Of a stretch of DNA of 64,000 nucleotides, positions 9,801 to 20,663 are shown piece by piece. Numbering within the stretch: the first letter of the stretch is position 1; each line of letters starts with the position of its first letter. Source of the DNA: Magicicada septendecula (taxonomy: Eukaryota > Arthropoda > Insecta > Hemiptera > Cicadidae). The position numbers and the translations under genes are program-made. The notes beneath the pieces are model-generated. The model was not told where the DNA came from, searched no databases, and saw nothing but the letters and a program-made list of their open reading frames with translations. The stretch is taken from assembly GCA_034769895.1 (NCBI GenBank), contig CM068369.1:426089479-426153478 (forward strand), in the 5' to 3' direction.

Positions 9801-11116
9801 TTATGAGAAATATTTTTCAATTAAATAAAAAGAATAGTTTGAATTTTACATTAAAACTAACCAAGTTCCAAAAAATAATTATGTGTCAATTATAATTGAA
9901 TTGAGAAGAAAATAAAGTGATTAATTCAGAAAAGAGAATTAACGTTAATCCAGAATAAATGCTAGATATTCACAATAGCATTTGAAGGAGTAGAGAAGAA
10001 TAACAAAAAAGAGTGTAATATGCAAGAGAAGGAAAAAATTTGGAAGCAAAGAGACTAATTACTTATGAAACGATAATGAAAACAGTTAATTAAGAGCAAA
10101 GAAGAACAACTCATACCAAACAGATGGAGAAGATGATTTTGAACAAATGATAATAATAAGACCTATATGAAATGCAAAGAGAAGAAATACCACATGAAAT
10201 ATAATATAAATGAATTAATGTTAATGAATGCGAAGGCGGATTAATAACTTTCTAAGAGAAAGGAAAGAACCAAAATGTTTAAATAAAATGATCAATATAA
10301 CAACCAGTATATCTAATGTAAAGATACAATGTTAAAAAATTAAATATAATATATTAAGACCATTCAAATAATGAATAAGAAAGACTATATATAAAGACCA
10401 TGCTAATACTATGAGTAACCAGAAGAAAGTATAAAGAGAATTCAGATGGAGAAGAAAGAGAGTTACACTGTAAACAGTAACCAGAATTATTAAAAGAAAG
10501 GTTTTCAACCATGATTAAATTAAATATATCAGACAAGTTAAGAGTTTTGAAAAAATATATATGTAATGAATATAATAATGATTATGAAGATTTATTAAGA
10601 TAGAAAATGTGAGATAATCTGAGAGACTACGAAGTGGAGAATCCAAAGATATTTTTATTAGTCGAAAATGAGACTACTTTTTATTTATTTATTCGATGAC
10701 TGACTGAAGATAATTCCAGCAGCATTATGTTTTTGAGCAGGGATGGATATGCCTCTGTACTCAATTTATAGAAGTGGTGTATGGCCAGCAGAGAAGTAGC
10801 GTACAGTGCCCCTCTGATCTGCCCCAGCCCACGTGATAGGGAATGTTAGGGAATTAATATCCCAAGGATACAACACGAAGTTGATATAGAAAGAAAATGT
10901 ATTACAATTATAATATATCTCAGAAGACACTAACTATCCGAAAAGGATCAGTAGTAAGACAAGTAACCATATATATAAAATTAATAAAACTCTAATATAA
11001 AAAAGTCGATATAAAAATGGAGAAGAAAATGAATTATAAGAAATGATGAAATTATCATAAGAAATTATTTCATCCATAAACATGTCTGAAATAATTACTT
11101 CTGGAGGGGAGCAATC
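9801..11116 (+). other. Gypsy1 3' untranslated region and polypurine tract
   Basis: This AT-rich, purine-rich region has no credible ORF and no sign of env. It ends in CTGGAGGGGAGCAATC just before the LTR start, which contains the purine run GGAGGGGAG expected of the plus-strand primer. I see no other structure. Confidence 0.7.
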
Positions 11117-11814
11117 TGTAACATGACAGATATAAGCATAATATTGAATGGCAATTGATCATTAGAATAATGAAGTTATAATGTTTAAATTTGGAAGAAA
11201 GCATTAAGTTTAATATAAATAAATTAATTCATAGCAACTGTGGAAAGAAATCATTATTATAAAGAAAATACAAGTTCAAGTAAAAGGAGTTACTAGTGAT
11301 GAGTCATCCAAAACCAGTCTCATAACCAAAGGTTTTCAAACTATAACCCAGGAAGGTAAAAAGTAAATAACCAAGCAGTACAGAATATGACCAAACCCAC
11401 AACGAGGGAGAATAAATAGAATAGAAACCCTAAAATAAGCCAAGATCAACCAATACAGGTGGTGTATTTCTGAAATAAAGAAGAAGATGGAGAAGATCCC
11501 AAGAAACCTGATGGCATCAAGAAGAAGATGGAGAAGATACCAGTCCCAGAAGGCAGGAGAAAAGAAGACTGATGAAAGAAGAAGAAGGCAGCATCCTGAA
11601 GAAGATGTCATGCTCTTATAAAAGACACCCAAATCCCTATATCCCCAAAATAAATATTTAAAAATAAAAGTATAACGAAATAAAAATCACATGTATATAA
11701 ATTTAAGAGAGAGAAGTGTATAAAGTAAAAGTTGCCTGTGAACTAAGATGAAACAATAATATAGTACCCATGGAACAAATCTCCATTGAAAAAACGCTAA
11801 CCAATTTATTATGT
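11117..11814 (+). repeat. 3' LTR of Gypsy1, part left of the PLE insertion
   Basis: It starts TGTAACATGACAG directly after the polypurine tract and is nearly identical to the left LTR from 11205 on. It is interrupted after AATTTATTATGT (11803-11814). The remaining part resumes at 15385-15397. Confidence 0.92.
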
Positions 11815-11895
11815 ATCACTATAATATTGACGACTCGGAACACTAAGTTTTTTATAAGTAAAAACGTAAAGTTTTACCTTACAGCCTAAACCGGC

Positions 11896-11920
11896 TTTCA
11901 CCTATAGAAGGCTTCATCAG
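11896..11920 (-). ncRNA. Hammerhead-like motif at the PLE 3' end
   Basis: On the minus strand CTGATGA (11920-11914) is followed by a short stem, GCC with GGT, and then GAAA (11899-11896). AGCC and GGCT just after could form stem III. CUGANGA...GAAA is the hammerhead ribozyme core, and hammerheads are known in PLEs. The base at the expected cleavage site reads G rather than A, C or U, and stem I is not obvious, so this may be a degenerate or altered form. It recurs in the pseudo-LTR and in the inverted copy (15236-15260). Confidence 0.4.
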
Positions 11921-14379
11921 AGACTGTCGTTAGTAGCGCTGCTCGTCTTGTTGTTGGTGACGAGATAGTGTTTCGAAAGATTGAAGCTGTGTGTGTGTGG
12001 TGAGATGTGTTCGAATAATGCGTGCGATTTGAATTGTGTCTGTTCGTTTAGGATGTCGTTTTTATTTGTTTTTGTGTGTTTGTATATTTCTAATTGTTCT
12101 AGAGTGTCTAGTTTTCGGCCTTTTGTGTGTACGTGTAGTATGTTCATGTTATTGTCGATGTTTTTATATGTGTGGTTTGCTTCAATGAGGTGGTTCGCGA
12201 AGGTAGATTCTGTAGTGGTGTGGAGTGCTTTTGTGTGTTCAATGTATCTCTGTTTGAAGCTACGTCCTGTCTGGCCTATGTAGAATTTACTGCAATTTGA
12301 ACAATTTAGTTTATATACACCGGGTAGATCGAATTTGTTTTGTGCTTTGGGCATGCGTTTTGATAGTGTGTGTTCTGTTTTGTTAGTAGTTTTGTAAGCG
12401 ATTCTGTATCCTGCTTTTTTGAATTTGTGGGCAATTTTTTCTGTTTGTTTGTTGATGTATGTTAGTGTTATGAATTTGTTGTTTTCTGTGTTTGTCTGTT
12501 GTTTGTTTTGTGTTTTGTGTAGGAGTTTACTGACTATTGTTCTGTCATAACCGTTAGATTCTGCTAGATATTTTATCGTGTTTAGTTCGTCTTTGTAGTC
12601 TATTTCATCTAAGGGGATGTTGTTAAGTCTATGTATCATGGTTCTAAAAGCAGCTAGTTTGTGTTGTATTGGGTGATTGGAGGTGTTGTGTATTAGTGTG
12701 TCAGTTGTAGTTGGTTTTCTGTATATACTGAATTTGTGCCTGTGTTCTAGTTTTGTGATGGAGAGGTCTAAGAAGTTTATGATATTGTTGTGTTCGTATT
12801 CGGCAGTGAAGGTTATGTTTTTATGTATTTTGTTTATGTGCGTTAGTAACTGTTCACATTGTCTTTTGTTTCCCCTGTATAGTATTAGACTGTCATCAAC
12901 GTATCTGTGCCAATATAGTATTTTATGTGAGTGTCTGTCATTGTTTGTGAGTATTTTTGTTTTTTCTAAGTGTTGGAGGAAGACTTCTGCTAGAATGCTG
13001 GATATGGGGGAGCCCATGGGTAGGCCATCGTTCTGTGTGTAGTATTTATTGTTATAAGTAAAGTAGTTTTGTTTTGTGATAATGTTCAGAGTTTCTGTTA
13101 TTTCATTGATAAGTTTGTCTGGTGTGTTGTTCTGTTTGAGTTTGTTTTGTAGGATGGTGATTGTTTCAGAGATGGGGATGTTTGTGTACAGGTTTTTAAT
13201 GTCAAAGGAGGCTAATGTGGCGTTATGGGGGATGTGTATGTCTTTTATTTTTGTTACTAGGTCAGTGTTGTTTTTTACTGCAATGTTGTTGTCTATTTGT
13301 GTGTGTTGTCTAATAATTTTGTCTAGATATTTTGCCAGTTTGTGTGCAGGGGCATTACGGTAGTTGATAATGGGGCGGATCGGAATGTCTTCTTTATGGA
13401 TTTTGGGAAGCGCTTGGAGTGTAGGTGCTGATGGTCGGATTTGTTTCATGTAGGGCTTTTGTTTATGTGTCATAATGTGTTTGGCTTTGTTGACTATTTG
13501 TTTTACTGAGTTTTGGTATCTGTCGGTGGGGTCGTGTTTTAGTTCTGTGATGTTGTTCTGTTCTATGAAGTCTTGTACTTTTTTGTGTAGGTTGTCTGTG
13601 GGGATAATTACAGTCGTGTTGCCTTTGTCAGCTTTTACAAATGTGATGTTGTGTTTGTGTGCCTTTTCCCTCAGTTTGATGGCTGTGTGTATTTCTGAGT
13701 TGTGGTTGTTGTTGTCTGGTGTCTTATGTACTCCTATTGCGTTGTTTATATTATGCCTTAATGTGTCTTGATGTTCTGGTGCTGTGTTTTGTATATTTGT
13801 TTCTGTGTCAATTATGAGCTTTGTTAGTGTTTGGTTGTTATGTTTGTAATGTATGTTATGTTTTAGGCCTTTATCAAGGAGTGTTTGTTCGTTTTTTGTG
13901 AGTGTGACGTTCGTGAGGTTTACTGTACGTGGGTAGAATTTGTGCGAGGGAATTATATCTGTTTTGATTGGTGTCAGGTTTTTTATTTTTCTGTCGTGTT
14001 TTGTCTGTATGTTATGTATTTGTTTTTTTGTCCATTCATTTGTGTGATGTATTAGTTCAGTTATGTAATTGTGTCCGTATGTGTTGGCGATATGTAGGTG
14101 TAGTGTTAATAATTTGCGATTAAGGGCGTCTTTTTTCTTATATAGTTGTTTAATTGATTCTTTTATGTATGTTCTTTGTGCGATGTTTTGTGTTATTCGG
14201 GCGGCCTGGTTGTTATGTTTAATTTTGATTTGGGCATATTTAGGTGTTAGTGAATTGTTTATGCATGTTTTGTTGAAATTTATGTGAGCTACAATCTTTC
14301 TAACCTTCAAAGTTGTGAACTTGTACGCTTGGACGTTGGCTCGTCTTGCTGAGTTAAATTCTTGGATTTCGTTGTCCAT
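11917..14379 (-). CDS. PLE reverse transcriptase with C-terminal GIY-YIG endonuclease
   Basis: This 820-residue protein would nick target DNA and copy the element RNA onto it. It starts at ATG (MDNEIQ) and is uninterrupted. Residues about 1-330 are the PLE N-terminal region. The RT holds PIRPIINY near 335, FDIKNLYTNIP near 391, GLPMGSPISS near 452 and the catalytic YVDD near 491. The C-terminal GIY-YIG nuclease begins at LPGVYKLNC near 684 and continues through KFYIGQTGR near 700, with CSNC suggesting a zinc-binding pair. Length and domain order match Drosophila virilis Penelope. The TGA stop lies inside the hammerhead-like box just downstream. All motifs look intact, so it may be active. Confidence 0.95.
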   Translation of the reverse strand: MDNEIQEFNSARRANVQAYKFTTLKVRKIVAHINFNKTCINNSLTPKYAQIKIKHNNQAARITQNIAQRTYIKESIKQLYKKKDALNRKLLTLHLHIANTYGHNYITELIHHTNEWTKKQIHNIQTKHDRKIKNLTPIKTDIIPSHKFYPRTVNLTNVTLTKNEQTLLDKGLKHNIHYKHNNQTLTKLIIDTETNIQNTAPEHQDTLRHNINNAIGVHKTPDNNNHNSEIHTAIKLREKAHKHNITFVKADKGNTTVIIPTDNLHKKVQDFIEQNNITELKHDPTDRYQNSVKQIVNKAKHIMTHKQKPYMKQIRPSAPTLQALPKIHKEDIPIRPIINYRNAPAHKLAKYLDKIIRQHTQIDNNIAVKNNTDLVTKIKDIHIPHNATLASFDIKNLYTNIPISETITILQNKLKQNNTPDKLINEITETLNIITKQNYFTYNNKYYTQNDGLPMGSPISSILAEVFLQHLEKTKILTNNDRHSHKILYWHRYVDDSLILYRGNKRQCEQLLTHINKIHKNITFTAEYEHNNIINFLDLSITKLEHRHKFSIYRKPTTTDTLIHNTSNHPIQHKLAAFRTMIHRLNNIPLDEIDYKDELNTIKYLAESNGYDRTIVSKLLHKTQNKQQTNTENNKFITLTYINKQTEKIAHKFKKAGYRIAYKTTNKTEHTLSKRMPKAQNKFDLPGVYKLNCSNCSKFYIGQTGRSFKQRYIEHTKALHTTTESTFANHLIEANHTYKNIDNNMNILHVHTKGRKLDTLEQLEIYKHTKTNKNDILNEQTQFKSHALFEHISPHTHSFNLSKHYLVTNNKTSSATNDSL

Positions 14380-14403
14380 GATGTGTCTGTTACTTAACTA
14401 AAT

Positions 14404-14885
14404 ATCACTATAATATTGACGACTCGGAACACTAAGTTTTTTATAAGTAAAAACGTAAAGTTTTACCTTACAGCCTAAACCGGCTTTCACCTATAGAAGG
14501 CTTCATCAGAGACTGTCGTTAGTAGCGCTGCTCGTCTTGTTGTTGGTGACGAGATAGTGTTTCGAAAGATTGAAGCTGTGTGTGTGTGGTGAGATGTGTT
14601 CGAATAATGCGTGCGATTTGAATTGTGTCTGTTCGTTTAGGATGTCGTTTTTATTTGTTTTTGTGTGTTTGTATATTTCTAATTGTTCTAGAGTGTCTAG
14701 TTTTCGGCCTTTTGTGTGTACGTGTAGTATGTTCATGTTATTGTCGATGTTTTTATATGTGTGGTTTGCTTCAATGAGGTGGTTCGCGAAGGTAGATTCT
14801 GTAGTGGTGTGGAGTGCTTTTGTGTGTTCAATGTATCTCTGTTTGAAGCTACGTCCTGTCTGGCCTATGTAGAATTTACTGCAAT
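14404..14885 (-). repeat. Left pseudo-LTR of the PLE
   Basis: This is a direct copy of 11815-12296: the PLE 3' untranslated end plus the coding end of the GIY-YIG domain (reading HCSKFYIGQTGR onward). It lies just upstream of the ORF start in the element's orientation. It ends at TGCAAT, where the inverted copy joins through a short GCAATGCAA filler (14886-14894). Confidence 0.9.
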
Positions 14886-14894
14886 GCAATGCAA

Positions 14895-15384
14895 AGCTTC
14901 AAACAGAGATACATTGAACACACAAAAGCACTCCACACCACTACAGAATCTACCTTCGCGAACCACCTCATTGAAGCAAACCACACATATAAAAACATCG
15001 ACAATAACATGAACATACTACACGTACACACAAAAGGCTGAAAACTAGACACTCTAGAACAATTAGAAATATACAAACACACAAAAACAAATAAAAACGA
15101 CATCCTAAACGAACAGACACAATTCAAATCGCACGCATTATTCGAACACATCTCACCACACACACACAGCTTCAATCTTTCGAAACACTATCTCGTCACC
15201 AACAACAAGACGAGCAGCGCTACTAACGACAGTCTCTGATGAAGCCTTCTATAGGTGAAAGCCAGTTTAGGCTGTAAGGTAAAACTTTACGTTTTTACTT
15301 ATAAAAAACTTAGTGTTCCGAGTCGTCAATATTATAGTGATATTTAGTTAAGTAACAGACACGTCATGGACAACGAAATCCAAG
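14895..15384 (+). repeat. Inverted partial PLE copy at the element's 5' end
   Basis: On the plus strand this repeats the ORF end and 3' region from AGCTTCAAAC onward, then continues through the unit boundary into a second ORF start (ATGGACAACGAAATCCAAG). It therefore derives from a tandem unit. It faces the sense pseudo-LTR head to head, making a palindrome with arms of nearly 480 bp. It has a few changes, including one that makes a TGA in the nuclease frame. Confidence 0.88.
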
Positions 15385-15396
15385 AATTTATTATGT
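15385..15396. repeat. Target-site duplication of the PLE, right copy
   Basis: AATTTATTATGT here repeats 11803-11814 on the other side of the PLE. The uninterrupted 5' LTR has it once, at 594-605. Confidence 0.9.
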
Positions 15397-18156
15397 TAAT
15401 AAGACTATACGACCATTTAGCATTAACATAATATATAAGTGCAAAGTGAACCAGTGATAGTTTTGGGTATTATAAAAAATGAACCTTGTGTTTCATTCTT
15501 GGCAATCACAAACATTGGATGCAATGAAATATGCATTTTTCAATGACTTGAAATGTGTACTGTGACAATATGTTGTTCATAAGACATGAATCTGTTTAAA
15601 ATAACATTTTGTTTTACATGAAAAAAGAAAAACAGAGTTCATAATACCTTTTGAACAATTCATACTATTTATTTATTAATGACAGGGTACAATTCCCCAA
15701 AGACAATGTATAAAAGACGGTATAAAAACTGTAGAATCCTACTTATAATAATAGTTAGAAATAAGAATATAAATATAAGGTTTTTATGTATATAGTATAA
15801 GAATGTTTAAAAATGTTTTAGATATAAGGCCATTTGTTTGGGTCTGAAACAACTAACATCAGGACTATAAAAATAGTTACCACTTGTAAATAGTAGAGAG
15901 TAATTAAGATGTTAGTTAGTAAAAAACCTTTTTTGTAAGCCATATTTCCATGTTTAGAAATAAGGATTTTGTTGCAAAATGTCTGACTTGAAGACAACCA
16001 TTTATTTAAAAAAATATTCTTTATTTTGTTTAACTATTATTTGTATTGTAACCAATACTAATTGTTTTTGTGTAATTTGAAAACATGTTTAATTTATAAT
16101 ACTATATGTAAAAGTCAGAGAGGGTATCACACATCGTATATTGTTTGTAAAATATTTTGTAAGAAAAATTGTTAAAAAATCATAGGCCAAAAGAATGGAA
16201 ACCAAACTTCATCAAAACAGAGAAATTGCTCATTTAAATGCAAATAAACAAAAGGGGTTTAGACAAAATAAACTTGAGATCAAGCCATATAATTGCACAT
16301 ACCCTTTAGAAAGATTTTCATAAATTATATTCAGAATTATAAATAAAAATGAAAATGACTAAACTCAGAAATTTGGACATGGGAGTCATATATTCCAGAA
16401 TAATGTTTCAGAATACAACTAATTCAATTAATTACCAGAAAATAAGGGAAAATGAACCTTTTAATACAATATAGGATTATTAATATTAAATATAACTGAT
16501 AAAAATGGCTGAATTTATATAATGACAGGAAGTAAATTTTGATGTTTTGACTTTTCAGAGTATACCAAACTGAAAGTAAAATTACTATTTTTTGGACAGA
16601 AAACACTATAAAACGGCATTATTTAATCTGAAAATAAGCTGAATGAACTGAAAGATTAATTTAAATAACATCTAGTGAATAAAATTGATAAATAACACAA
16701 GTTTAGGTATTTATACAGTGAAATATTAAAGTGTGCACAGGATATGAAAATATATTTGAACAATGTTAAGAATAATATTATATGGGCTAAGAGTTTAATT
16801 GAAACTGAAGGAAACAGTTAGTTGATTATTGGTATTCGAACGGTTAACATAAACGAGAGTTTTGTGACGATCTAACCTATCTTACAACGGTAAAGTTAAG
16901 TGGCGAACAGTACGTTACTGTGAAGTCGAGAGTGAATTATAAATCCTTCCAGAACATATACATTGTGACAAAAACCATCAAGAAACACTAATTAACACTA
17001 AACAATACATTTCTACTCCGAAAAACACCAGAAAACTGTATAACACATTAACCAAATTAGTGTCGGAATTGGGAAAAGTGTTTTGACTTATAATTACACG
17101 GATATACTAAATACAACTCAGAAACAGTACACCAGTCACTACACAACATTTAACAAGAGATTTGCAGACACAAGAACAGGAATACTGCCAGAAAATACAT
17201 TATTTGGAACGCAGCAGGAACGAGCAACATTTTGATCAACTTGATGGCCGCCATTTGCTTTTGACGATCCCAGTGCCTTCTCCTAGTTCAACCCAGCTGT
17301 TCGGTGAAAACAATTATTTTATTTTCAAATTATTATTCAATGTCTGTGTTTAGTAATAATTATTAATTTGATTGTAACGTTATACTTTTTAAATATTAGC
17401 CCGATTTCTCTGACTTTGATAATAACTGGCTGTTTAAAGAACCCTAGATAATTTTTATATAATATACTTTGTAACTTTTTCGATATCCTGAGAGTCGATA
17501 ATAATCGATAAGAGTCAAATTGCTATTAATTAATAAAACATTAATACTTTTCAATACTTAATAGTTCTTTATTTCTTCAATAATACTAATTACCAATAAT
17601 ATAATTCTAATTGATAATCTACAAGGGCTTTACCACCTATAAGTGAAGATAACCTAAAAAAATAAAAAGATAAACAAGTATCGATTGGTTTGAAGACAAT
17701 CTTATGAGTGGTGATAGTTTATTTAAAATATACCAAAACTTTAATAAAAATTTTCAGAAGAGCATTACACTTTTTAAAACTTCACAGCCCTATATTAATT
17801 AATTGATCATAATTAATTAATTAATAAAATTAAAAAAATTTTTTTTATTAATTATTTTTTTTTATAAACATAATTTGTTTTTAAATTTCCTTCAAAACAA
17901 TAATTTTTGTTTTGAAACTTTCGGTGAAGCTGAACATATATATTTCTTCATCAACTTTACGCTACTCGACCGGTCTTGCTACCATTGGGACTCGACCAGC
18001 TGGGAAACTTAAGGAAGTGTTTCAGGCCAGTAAGACATCGAGAGCCACACCAATTACACACCAATTAAACATATTACATTACAATTTACTTATTTTATTA
18101 CAAATTGGCTAGCCCAAAGAGTGGGGCTTGATTACATCGGAGTCTCATACTCCACA
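15397..18156 (+). repeat. 3' LTR of Gypsy1, part right of the PLE insertion
   Basis: It resumes the LTR at TAATAAGACTATACG and ends ...CTCCACA. Single-base differences from the 5' LTR are sparse, for example one-base A-run changes near 16501 and near 17661. The bases ATAG (18157-18160) would be the target duplication; its partner lies outside the window. Confidence 0.92.
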
Positions 18157-18415
18157 ATAGCAATATATCTTCAACACACATCAAATTTTGTAAATTATTA
18201 CAATATTTATTACTTTTAGTTTGTCTATTAATTCGTGCATATTTTTTATGTTGTGATAATTATTTGTTAGATGGTTATTTTTTATTTTTGTGCTGTTATT
18301 TTTGCTATTTTGTATGTAGGTGCCTTTTTGAAGTTGATTAATGGTCGTATTGGGTTGTTTAATTAGTGTATTTTTATTAGGCTATTCATTTTAGGTGGTT
18401 CTGGATTATTATTTA

Positions 18416-19335
18416 TACGAGGGGGTACCCAAAAATAACAGGAATTTTTTTTTTAAAGCTATGTATTTAATTTTTTTTACAAAACAACCTTATCACCTTC
18501 AAAGTACTCTCCATTACACTTAATACATTTGTCCAATCTGCGATCCCATTCCTGGAAACATTTTTCAAACTCGTCTGTTGTTATGGCCGACAGCTCCTGC
18601 CTCGTTTTTTTCTTTACCGCTTCCACATCGTCAAAACGTTGTCCTTTCATGTCCTTCTTCATTCATGGAAACAAGAAGAAATCGCACGGAGCGAAGTCAG
18701 GTGAGTAAGGGGCGTGGTGCAAGGGAGTCATGTTGTTTTTTTGCTAAAAACTGGTGCACTGAAATGGACCCGAGGCACAAATTTTGCAGTGACCCAAATC
18801 TCATCCCCAAATCTTCTGACAAAATTCGCTGAACCAAGCTCCAAGTTATTCCAGATAACTTACTAATCTCTTCAATGGTCCGTCGTCGGTCTTCAAGCAT
18901 GATTGCATGAACTTTTTCAACATTTTCATCAATTATGGAAGTTGACGGACGTCCAGAACGAGGTTTGTTATCAATTGACATTTCACCTTCTTTGAAACGA
19001 GAAAACCATTGGTACAATTGAGTTTTTCCCATAGCACTATCCTTGTAAGCTGTTTTCAACATCACATCAGTTTCTGTGGCGTTTTTCCCAAGCAGGAAGC
19101 AAAATTTCACAGCAGCGCTGTTCACTTAAATCCACCATGACAAAAAACGAGGAGCAAGCGAAACTGCTTTTACAAAACGAATTACTGTGACTGGACACAA
19201 CCTTCCCAGGTGACAACAATGACGGCACTGAACTCGGAACAAGTTGCGCTACGCTTGCCTAGCGGGAGAAATGCATACTAAGTAAGCTCTGGCAATCGCT
19301 GCGCTATTCTGGTTATTTTTGGGTACCCCCTCGTA
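18416..19335 (-). mobile_element. Internally deleted mariner (Tc1/mariner superfamily) element
   Basis: Terminal inverted repeats start TACGAGGGGGTACCCAAAAA on the left and are matched by the complement on the right, with TA duplications at 18414-18415 and 19336-19337. The 920-bp length is shorter than the roughly 1.3 kb of complete mariners. It lies inside the PLE relic, whose sequence continues on both sides. Confidence 0.92.
18477..19138 (-). pseudogene. Mariner transposase remnant
   Basis: The probable start ATG is at 19138-19136, with a frameshift within ten codons. The N-terminal DNA-binding region is clear (VKFCFLLGKNATET, then KPRSGRPS and a second helix-turn-helix ending LGMRF). It then jumps to FLAKK and, in another frame, to YSPDFAPCDFFLFP, the motif that carries the third catalytic Asp. 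The C-terminal end (QEWDRRLDKCI...GEYFEGD) is present after a stop. The segment with the first two catalytic Asp residues is deleted, so it cannot transpose itself. Confidence 0.9.
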
Positions 19336-20566
19336 TATATGTCTGTATTTTTATTGTTGAAACTGTTTTTAGCTGTTTTTATTAGTTTTATTGTTTGTTT
19401 AAGATATTTTTCTGTTGGGTCTTTATTTAATTGTATGCAATCATTATTGTTGATGAAGTCTTCAGTTTTTGATGTAGCCTGTTTTGTCAATAATTACTGT
19501 TGCCTGGCTTTTGTCTGATTTTGTTATGATTAAATTGTTGGTATTTACTTTATTTTAAATTTCTTTTATTGTCTTATTATCCTGCTTTTGTTTAGATTTG
19601 TTTTTTATTTCACTTGTGATTATTTTTTTAATTATATGTGTTGCTTCTGTTCATTTTTCTTCTTGTGTATTGGCTTGTATTAGGTTAATGGCAAATTGTG
19701 TTTCTACTATTAAATTTTCTAGGTTTTTGTTTATGTTTTGAGTGAAGTTAGTTTTTGACATATTGTTTAAATATTCTGTTTTAAAATTCTGTGTTGCTTA
19801 GCTTAGATTAATGGTTCGAGGATAAAATGTGTATTTATTTTTGTTTTTTGTTGTTCTTGATTTTTGTTGTGTTGTTTGAATGTGTTGAGTTTTCTGTTTA
19901 TTGTATTTGTCTTTTTGTATTTTTCAGATTTTTTTTTACTTTCTATGTCATTCTATTTATTATTCCATGTAATTGGATGTAATATACTTGTTAGTTCTAG
20001 GTGTAATTTATATATGTCTAGTGTTATATTGTTTTTCTTTCTGTATAATTGATTAACTTAATTTTGTATCCATAATTTTTGTGCCTGTTTTATTGTTTTT
20101 TGTGCAGTCATATTTTTGTTGTTTGTGTTTATGTTAATGTAATTAGGTGTCAGTTGGTGTTTTTCGCATTGTCTATTGAAGTATTCATGTTTGTGTTCAT
20201 TAGTTGTTTCTTTCGTGTTTGAAATTTATTTAATAATTTGGTAATATGGTTATTTGGAAGTTTGGTTATGTTGTTTGAGTAAATGTTAATGTTTGTTCAT
20301 GTGGTGGATAATTTGATATATACAATATATAAATTTACAAATATACAAACATAAAACACAAAGCAAACTAATACCTGAACAAATAAAAATCAATACAAAA
20401 CATGACACAATTTTCAAAGCACTCAACATCGAAAATACACAAAATACTAATACATACACCACAATCACACACAATAATACCAATTTAAAGTACCAGAAGC
20501 CAACAGGAAGCCACAATAACAACCAGCCAATACACATGTACTTCACCAGACACAAAATCCGGAAGG

Positions 20567-20596
20567 CTAAGGATGGGTACTCAGTGGTACCCGAAA
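20567..20596 (+). ncRNA. Hammerhead-like motif in the PLE relic
   Basis: CTAAGGA, one change from the CUGANGA box, is followed by one T, a perfect six-pair stem GGGTAC/GTACCC with loop TCAGTG, and then GAAAC. This layout matches the block seen at the end of the intact PLE. The changed box suggests it is no longer catalytic. Confidence 0.4.
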
Positions 20597-20663
20597 CATG
20601 TTCCTAATAAGGAAAGAAATATCTTGAGGTAAATTCATTCTAAAAATTAAATATAATATATAT

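Larger units (their letters stand above)
11815..15384 (-). mobile_element. Penelope-like element inserted in the Gypsy1 3' LTR
   Basis: A minus-strand PLE with, in its own 5' to 3' order: an inverted partial copy (15384-14895), a sense pseudo-LTR (14885-14404), the ORF (14379-11917) and the 3' end (to 11815). Pseudo-LTRs and a partial inverted 5' copy are typical of Penelope. A 12-bp sequence, AATTTATTATGT, flanks both ends, and the empty site is visible in the 5' LTR at 594-605. The first six bases of this duplication (AATTTA) also continue the element's own sequence, so the 5' junction shows microhomology. The insertion is younger than Gypsy1. Confidence 0.93.
1..18156 (+). mobile_element. 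Gypsy1: Ty3/Gypsy LTR retrotransposon with very long LTRs, carrying a nested PLE
   Basis: The order is LTR, gag, pol (protease, RT, RNase H, integrase), long 3' untranslated region, polypurine tract, LTR. That domain order is the Ty3/Gypsy one. The two LTR copies differ at only about a dozen positions over roughly 3.4 kb, so the insertion is young. The first 88 bp of the 5' LTR lie left of the window, judged from the start of the 3' copy. No env-like ORF is seen between pol and the 3' LTR. The 3' LTR is split by a 3.57 kb PLE insertion. Without that insertion the element would be about 14.7 kb. Confidence 0.92.
18160..20640 (-). pseudogene. Decayed Penelope-like element with inverted end
   Basis: The minus strand of about 18180-20280 is a T-rich relic of a PLE ORF. 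Recognisable pieces include SDKSQATVII and EDFINNN...KDPTEKY (19400-19520), which align with ADKGNTTVII and DFIEQNN...HDPTDRY in the intact PLE above. Left of the mariner insertion the frame continues with a degenerate NPIRPLINF motif. Frames shift repeatedly and stops are common. The plus strand at about 20310-20640 encodes the C-terminal end of the same kind of protein (IYKHKTQSKL, then a hammerhead-like block), so this copy also has opposed fragments. It is older than Gypsy1 and non-functional. Confidence 0.75.

Noticed and set aside
9234-11116. Possible env gene between pol and the 3' LTR of Gypsy1
   Set aside because: No frame of useful length, no signal peptide or transmembrane segment; AT-rich repeats and untranslated sequence only.
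12677-13771. Several Cys/Leu/Val-rich plus-strand frames opposite the PLE ORF
   Set aside because: Antisense of an intact RT gene; they resemble membrane proteins only because of complementary codons.
18578-18832. 84-codon plus-strand frame in the mariner
   Set aside because: Antisense to the transposase remnant.
20286-20555. 89-codon minus-strand frame that looks like a membrane protein
   Set aside because: Antisense of a PLE C-terminal relic readable on the plus strand.
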